Shown one piece after another: positions 14,071 through 18,015 of a stretch of DNA of 18,015 nucleotides. Source of the stretch: a bacterium. GTDB lineage: Bacteria > UBP18 > UBA7526. A program made the position numbers and the translations under genes. Position 1 is the stretch's first letter. Each line of letters begins with the position of its first letter. The stretch is from contig JAUXAI010000020.1 of assembly GCA_030619985.1 (NCBI GenBank), positions 1 to 18,015 on the forward strand, in the 5' to 3' direction. A model generated the notes under the pieces. It saw nothing but the letters and a program-made list of their open reading frames with translations, did not search any database and was not told where the DNA came from.

Positions 14071-14985
14071 ATGTCTAATGAGATGGTTTTACCTAAAGTA
14101 ACGAAGGAATTTTTGAAAGAACATGGAATAAGGATAAAGAAGAGACTGGGGCAGAATTTTCTCATTGATGAAGGAATACTAAATAGGATAGTAGAAGTAG
14201 CCGATCTTGGTAAAGATGATATCGTCATTGAGATTGGACCAGGAATGGGAACCCTGACAAAGAAATTGGCCCAAGAAGTCAAGAAAGTTCTGGCTATAGA
14301 AATTGATGAGAATCTGGTTAAACTTCTAAAGGAGACTTTAGCTCCCTTTAAAAATATAGAAATCATCCATGCTGATATTCTCAAGATAAATCTCAAGAAA
14401 TTGGTTACCCGGTTATCCGGTTATCCGGTTACCCGGTTTAAAAAACAAGCAGACTGGCAGACTGGCAGACTGGCAGACAAGGTTAAAGTAGTTGCTAACC
14501 TTCCCTACTACATCACCACTCCCATCATTATTCATCTTCTGAAAGCAAGGGAAATCCTTTCTAAGATTGTGATTATGGTTCAGAAGGAGGTGGGGAGAAG
14601 GATGGTGGCCAAACCACGCACTAAGGATTATGGGGCTTTGTCTCTATTGGTTCAGTATTATACCAAGCCCCAGATTACGATCAAAGTGCCCAGGAGCGCT
14701 TTCCTTCCCGAGCCAGAGGTCGATTCTTGTGTAGTGAATTTAGAGGTCCTGGAGAAGCCCGCGGTCGAGGTCAAGGATGAGGAGTTATTCTTTAAGGTGG
14801 TGAGAGCCGCCTTTGAACAAAGGAGAAAAGCACTAAAGAATGCTCTAAGTCGGACAAGGGATTTAAGATTAAGCAAGAAGAAGGTTTTGGAAATCTTAGA
14901 GAAAGCGGATATCAAGCCTTTGAGAAGGGGGGAGACGCTGAGCCTGGAAGAGTTTGCAAGGTTGAGCAATTTGCTTACAAAGTAA
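14071..14985 (+). CDS. rsmA: 16S rRNA dimethyladenosine transferase RsmA (KsgA)
   Basis: A 304-residue SAM-dependent methyltransferase with the full RsmA series: RLGQNFLIDEGILNRIV, IEIGPGMGTLTKKLA (53-67), EIDENLVKLL, HADILK, VANLPYYITTPIIIHLL, the MVQKEVGRRMVAKP segment, FLPEPEVDSCVVNL, and RAAFEQRRKALKNAL. It dimethylates two adjacent adenosines in the helix 45 hairpin of 16S rRNA late in small-subunit assembly. The protein is about 30 residues longer than is usual for the family. The extra length matches residues 111-136, a repeat-encoded insert between the ADILK and NLPYY motifs. The stop codon lies inside another repeat. No ribosome site was seen for ATG 14071. Confidence 0.95.
   Translation: MSNEMVLPKVTKEFLKEHGIRIKKRLGQNFLIDEGILNRIVEVADLGKDDIVIEIGPGMGTLTKKLAQEVKKVLAIEIDENLVKLLKETLAPFKNIEIIHADILKINLKKLVTRLSGYPVTRFKKQADWQTGRLADKVKVVANLPYYITTPIIIHLLKAREILSKIVIMVQKEVGRRMVAKPRTKDYGALSLLVQYYTKPQITIKVPRSAFLPEPEVDSCVVNLEVLEKPAVEVKDEELFFKVVRAAFEQRRKALKNALSRTRDLRLSKKKVLEILEKADIKPLRRGETLSLEEFARLSNLLTK
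14403..14478. repeat. In-frame 8-bp tandem repeats inside rsmA
   Basis: Four consecutive 8-bp units, GGTTACCC, GGTTATCC, GGTTATCC and GGTTACCC (14403-14434), are followed by an A-rich linker and then 3.5 copies of the 8-bp unit AGACTGGC (14451-14478). The period of 8 is not a multiple of 3, yet the whole keeps the gene in frame. It codes for LVTRLSGYPVTRF and QADWQTGRLAD. Confidence 0.9.
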
Positions 14986-15048
14986 CCAGTAACCAGTTTA
15001 CAGTTTACAGTAAAAAAGCTGGTTACTGTTCGCTGGTTACTGTAAACT
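14981..15048. repeat. GTAACCAG/GTTTACAG repeat and inverted repeat at the rsmA stop
   Basis: The tract starts inside the rsmA stop (TAA 14983-14985) with two AGTAACCAG copies and AGTTTACAG copies. AGTTTACAGTAA (15002-15013) and TTACTGTAAACT (15037-15048) are a perfect 12-bp inverted pair with a 23-base loop, and CAGTAACCAG (14987-14996) matches CTGGTTACTG (15019-15028). It could form a strong hairpin between rsmA and the kinase gene, but with no T run it is not a typical terminator. Confidence 0.75.
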
Positions 15049-15069
15049 ATCCGAATGAAATGAGAAGAG

Positions 15070-16206
15070 ATGAAGATCGCTATTGCGCCCGATTCATTTA
15101 AAGAAAACCTGAGCGCTTTAGAAGTGGCTAAGTTAATAGAGAAGGGGATAAGAAGGGTCTATCCTAAGGCAAAGATTATTAAGGTTCCTATGGCGGATGG
15201 TGGGGAAGGGACGGTAAGGTCTTTAGTAGATGCTACAAAAGGAAGGATAATAAGAGAAGAAGTGACCGGGCCATTGGGTAGAAAAGTAAAGGCCTCTTAC
15301 GGGATCTTAGGAGACAAGAAAACAGCAATCATTGAGATGGCCTCTGCCTCAGGTCTTCCGCTCGTTCCAAAAAATAAGAGGAATCCTTTGTTAACTACTA
15401 CCTATGGAACAGGAGAACTGATAAAGGCCGCTCTGGATAGAGGGTGTAGAAGGATCATCGTAGGCATTGGAGGAAGTGCTACGGTAGATGGCGGAGCAGG
15501 AATGGCCCAAGCCCTGGGAGTGAGATTATTGGATAAAAAAGGAAGAGAGATCGGCTTTGGTGGCGGAGCATTGGGAAATCTGGAGAGAATTGATATTTCT
15601 AAGATGGATGAGAGAATCAAAAAGACAGAGGTATTAGTAGCCTCAGATGTCGACAATCCCTTGACTGGGCCGAAGGGAGCTGCCAGGGTTTATGCTCCCC
15701 AGAAGGGAGCCACTCCATCCATGGTCAAGAGATTGGAAAAGAATCTGAAGAGGTACGCCTCAATTATCAAGAGAGATTTAAAGAAGGACATCAAAGATGT
15801 CCCAGGAACGGGAGCAGCAGGAGGATTAGGGGCAGGCTTGATTACATTCTTAGATGCCAAGATAAGATTGGGAGTGGATATTGTCATTGAGACCGTCGGG
15901 TTAAAAAAGCGCTTAAAGGATGCTGATTTAGTCATCACTGGAGAAGGAAAGATGGATTCCCAAACAATCTATGGAAAGACACCCATTGGAGTGGCAAAAT
16001 TGGCCAAGAGATATAATATCCCGGTAGTGGCCATCGTAGGAGAAGTCGGTGAGGGTGTTGAAAAAGTCTATAAGCATGGAATAGATGGAATAATGACTAC
16101 CACTCCTTATCCTATGACCCACTCCCAGGCAGTAGGAAAATCCTCCCGACTAATCCCAGACGCTTCAGAGCAATTGATGAGACTAATCAAAGTTAAGATA
16201 GACTAA
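15070..16206 (+). CDS. Glycerate kinase (GlxK/GarK type)
   Basis: A 378-residue kinase of the glycerate 2-kinase I family: KIAIAPDSFKENLSALEVAK, VPMADGGEGTVRSLVDAT, the P-loop-like glycine region IIVGIGGSATVDGGAGMAQA, VASDVDNPLTGPKGAARVYA, and LVITGEGKMDSQTIYGKTP near the C-terminus. It phosphorylates D-glycerate at the 2-position using ATP, linking glycerate to glycolysis. The length matches the family. The ribosome site is weak (GAG at 15062-15064). Neighbouring genes give no pathway clue, and its place after rsmA is probably chance packing. Confidence 0.93.
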   Translation: MKIAIAPDSFKENLSALEVAKLIEKGIRRVYPKAKIIKVPMADGGEGTVRSLVDATKGRIIREEVTGPLGRKVKASYGILGDKKTAIIEMASASGLPLVPKNKRNPLLTTTYGTGELIKAALDRGCRRIIVGIGGSATVDGGAGMAQALGVRLLDKKGREIGFGGGALGNLERIDISKMDERIKKTEVLVASDVDNPLTGPKGAARVYAPQKGATPSMVKRLEKNLKRYASIIKRDLKKDIKDVPGTGAAGGLGAGLITFLDAKIRLGVDIVIETVGLKKRLKDADLVITGEGKMDSQTIYGKTPIGVAKLAKRYNIPVVAIVGEVGEGVEKVYKHGIDGIMTTTPYPMTHSQAVGKSSRLIPDASEQLMRLIKVKID

Positions 16207-16227
16207 AGACCTAAATTATGTTATAAT
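16199..16227 (+). promoter_or_regulatory. Candidate extended -10 promoter before the TPR genes
   Basis: TGTTATAAT (16219-16227) is a consensus extended -10 with a perfect TATAAT. TAGACT (16199-16204), 17 bases upstream, matches four of six -35 bases. The predicted start would lie very near the ribosome site AAGGAG (16234-16239), giving an unusually short leader, so the call is moderate. Confidence 0.5.
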
Positions 16228-16246
16228 TTCTGTAAGGAGAAACGGT

Positions 16247-17032
16247 ATGCACAGAGTAAAAAATATTGTCATTGGGATTACTATTGGGTTGGTTTTGATA
16301 TTGAGTATCACAGTCTCTACTGCCTGGGCCCAAACGGAGGATATAGATAAAATAGTTAAAGAGATAACTAAGATCGTTAAATCTCATCCTCAGTATGTGG
16401 TGGAACTCTATAGGTCACTGGGTCAGTTCTATAGTAAGCAAGGAAGGGTGGAAGAGGCTATCGATGCCTATAAAAAGGCTTTAGAGATTGCTCCCAACGA
16501 TATTCATCTTCATCAAAGCCTCGCTCATCTATATAGTCGGCAAAAAATGTACGAAGAGGCCATTCTGGAATACAAGAAGCTGATAAAGCTACATCCAGAG
16601 AGCAGCCACTTCTATGGAGAATTAGCAAAACTCTATTATAAGACAGGGAAGAAGGAGGAAGCCCAGTTACTCTGCCAAAAGATGATAGAGATGCAGCCCT
16701 ATAATTCCTACACCTATTCTCAGCTAGGAAGAATTTATGGAGAGCAGGGGATGCATGATGAGGCAGTGACCGCCTATAAGAAGGCCATAGAGTTAAACCC
16801 CAATGTTGCCTACTTCCATCAGGCTCTGGCTCGAGCCTATAAGAAACAGAGAGACTACGATAAGGCGATTGCTTGCTATGAGAAGGCTTTAAAACTAATC
16901 GGTTATGGGCCACAGAGAGAGTGGATACGAAGAGAGTTGGTTGAATTATATGAGAAGACAGGAAGATTAGATGAACTGGCCGAAGAACTGGAGAAGAAAT
17001 TGAAGGATATTAAGAAAGGAGAAAGCAAATGA
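16247..17032 (+). CDS. Exported tetratricopeptide-repeat protein
   Basis: A 261-residue protein with a Sec signal peptide (hydrophobic core IGITIGLVLILSITVSTAWA, likely cut after residue 28) and about six TPR units from residue 54. Clear ones are LYRSLGQFYSKQGRVEEAID, LHQSLAHLYSRQKMYEEAIL and YSQLGRIYGEQGMHDEAVTA. TPR arrays are protein-interaction scaffolds. In the diderm periplasm they act in outer-membrane assembly, polysaccharide export and similar systems, and nothing here tells which. The ATG follows AAGGAG at a seven-base distance. The gene overlaps the next one by ATGA and is probably cotranscribed with it. Confidence 0.85.
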   Translation: MHRVKNIVIGITIGLVLILSITVSTAWAQTEDIDKIVKEITKIVKSHPQYVVELYRSLGQFYSKQGRVEEAIDAYKKALEIAPNDIHLHQSLAHLYSRQKMYEEAILEYKKLIKLHPESSHFYGELAKLYYKTGKKEEAQLLCQKMIEMQPYNSYTYSQLGRIYGEQGMHDEAVTAYKKAIELNPNVAYFHQALARAYKKQRDYDKAIACYEKALKLIGYGPQREWIRRELVELYEKTGRLDELAEELEKKLKDIKKGESK

Positions 17033-18015
17033 AAGAGTTTAAAAAGTTTTTTGGGGTGGTCATTTTGATTCTATCGTTTTCAGTAGTTCTCTGGGCACAG
17101 GAGGCCCCAATTCCCAAAGGGGCTTTAGAAGATTACAAGATGTTGGGGGAGATCTACCAAAAGCAGGAGAGGTTTGAGAAGGCGATTGAAGTCTATGAGA
17201 AGGCATTGAAGATTGCTCCAGAGGATATTGAACTTCATAAAGAGCTTGCTCAGATCTATAATAGAAGAAAGATGTATGAGAAGGCTGCTGAGGAGTATAG
17301 AAAGATGCTTCTGCTTAGACCTGGAGAAGAGCGCCATAGGCTGGAATTAGCCAAAGTCTATAGCAAGCAGAGAAAATACCAGGAAGCAATAACGGAATAT
17401 AAGAGGGTTCTGGAGACTGCTACCTCGGAGTGGGTCATTACTCAGGCCCAGAGGGGATTGGCCGAGACCTATATAAAAACCGGGGAAGGACTCAAGGTCG
17501 CCCAGGATTATGAGAAGAGAATTAAGAAGAGGCCAAAGGATATCAGTTCCTATAAGTTCCTGGGAGAAATATACGAAAAGCAGAAAAAGTATGAAGAGGC
17601 CATTAATATCTACAGAAAGGCCTTAAAGATTGAGCCCACAGATGAGAAGATCCGTAACTCTTTAGCCAGGGTATATGAGCGCCAGGGTAGGTATGAGGAG
17701 GCCCTGGCTGAATTCAAAAGATTAGTAGAACTAAAACCGAATAGCACCTCCTATTACCAGAGTCTGGCCAGCTGTTACTTCAAGCTGGGGAAGAAGGAAG
17801 AGGGTATCTCTGCTCTAAATAGTCTTATCGGGATAAGACCAGATAGTGGCTGGGCGTATAGTATGGCAGGAAGTATCTATTCTCAGAACAGGATGTATGA
17901 TGAGGCAATAGAGGCTTACCAGAAGGCCATGGAACTTGATCCTGAGAGGGAGCGCTATAGCAAGAGCCTGGCTGATATCTATAAGAAACAGGGGAAGTAT
18001 GGCGAAGCAATCAAG
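17029..18015 (+). CDS. Second exported tetratricopeptide-repeat protein (3' end cut by window)
   Basis: The frame from ATG 17029 stays open to the last base (329 codons), so the protein continues outside the window. The first residues (MKEFKKFFGVVILILSFSVV) form a signal peptide, likely cut after LWA at residue 23. At least seven TPR-like repeats follow, such as YKMLGEIYQKQERFEKAIEV, YKFLGEIYEKQKKYEEAINI and YSMAGSIYSQNRMYDEAIEA. Its second repeat (KIAPEDIELHKELAQIYNRR) aligns closely with EIAPNDIHLHQSLAHLYSRQ of the preceding gene, pointing to tandem duplication. The start lies within the upstream stop (ATGA). Function beyond protein interaction is unknown. Confidence 0.85.
   Translation, partial: MKEFKKFFGVVILILSFSVVLWAQEAPIPKGALEDYKMLGEIYQKQERFEKAIEVYEKALKIAPEDIELHKELAQIYNRRKMYEKAAEEYRKMLLLRPGEERHRLELAKVYSKQRKYQEAITEYKRVLETATSEWVITQAQRGLAETYIKTGEGLKVAQDYEKRIKKRPKDISSYKFLGEIYEKQKKYEEAINIYRKALKIEPTDEKIRNSLARVYERQGRYEEALAEFKRLVELKPNSTSYYQSLASCYFKLGKKEEGISALNSLIGIRPDSGWAYSMAGSIYSQNRMYDEAIEAYQKAMELDPERERYSKSLADIYKKQGKYGEAIK

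Noticed and set aside
14403-14478. CRISPR-like array
   Set aside because: The units are 8 bp, contiguous, without spacers and inside rsmA, so this is a tandem repeat and not a CRISPR array.
16458-16913. Minus-strand ORF of 151 codons opposite the first TPR gene
   Set aside because: It mirrors the regular codon pattern of TPR repeats, and its translation is low in recognisable structure.

Overview
This 18 kb window reads almost entirely as plus-strand genes of an uncultured, probably anaerobic, diderm bacterium. The diderm call rests on two SurA/PpiC-type periplasmic foldases, one of them a lipoprotein, and two exported TPR proteins. The anaerobe call rests on a two-gene SufC/SufB-like Fe-S system, a molybdenum/tungsten-type sulfur-carrier set and an FdhD homologue. 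I cannot place it to phylum. The short word-like repeats are, to my recollection, of a kind seen in metagenome-derived candidate phyla, but that is an impression and not a test.

Layout. Positions 1-5696 hold ten tightly packed genes: a ThiF/MoeB/HesA-type E1-like enzyme (cut by the window start), a cyclophilin-fold protein, CutA, a NifU C-terminal-domain Fe-S protein, a MoaD/ThiS-like carrier ending in Gly-Gly, SufC-like and SufB/D-like proteins, an FdhD-like protein, an RseC/MucC-family membrane protein, and a DUF318 permease with a YHS metal-binding domain in its central loop. The shared theme is sulfur, Fe-S and metal-cofactor handling. Positions 5749-7594 hold an arsenic-type unit with a clear sigma70-type promoter, a possible operator, an ArsR repressor, a tiny remnant ORF, an ACR3 arsenite exporter and a strong terminator. 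Positions 7757-10828 hold mfd. Two SurA/PpiC-like genes follow (10906-12825), closed by a terminator, then pdxA, rsmA (ksgA), a glycerate kinase and two adjacent TPR genes, the second running off the window.

The most unusual aspect is a set of short word-like repeat families that fill nearly every gap and also enter genes. In-frame repeat tracts seem to lie inside three housekeeping genes (mfd, pdxA, rsmA). The stop codons or C-terminal tails of cutA, sufC and rsmA are made of repeat sequence. mfd and pdxA share a 12-base word in opposite orientation, which suggests that the same process acted on both.

Second-look protein anomalies: Mfd has Tyr in place of the first Asp of its DEEQ box. The FdhD homologue has no cysteine where the family's sulfur-transfer cysteines normally lie. 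The visible part of the E1-like protein has no cysteine at all. The second SurA-like protein has a shortened PPIase domain.
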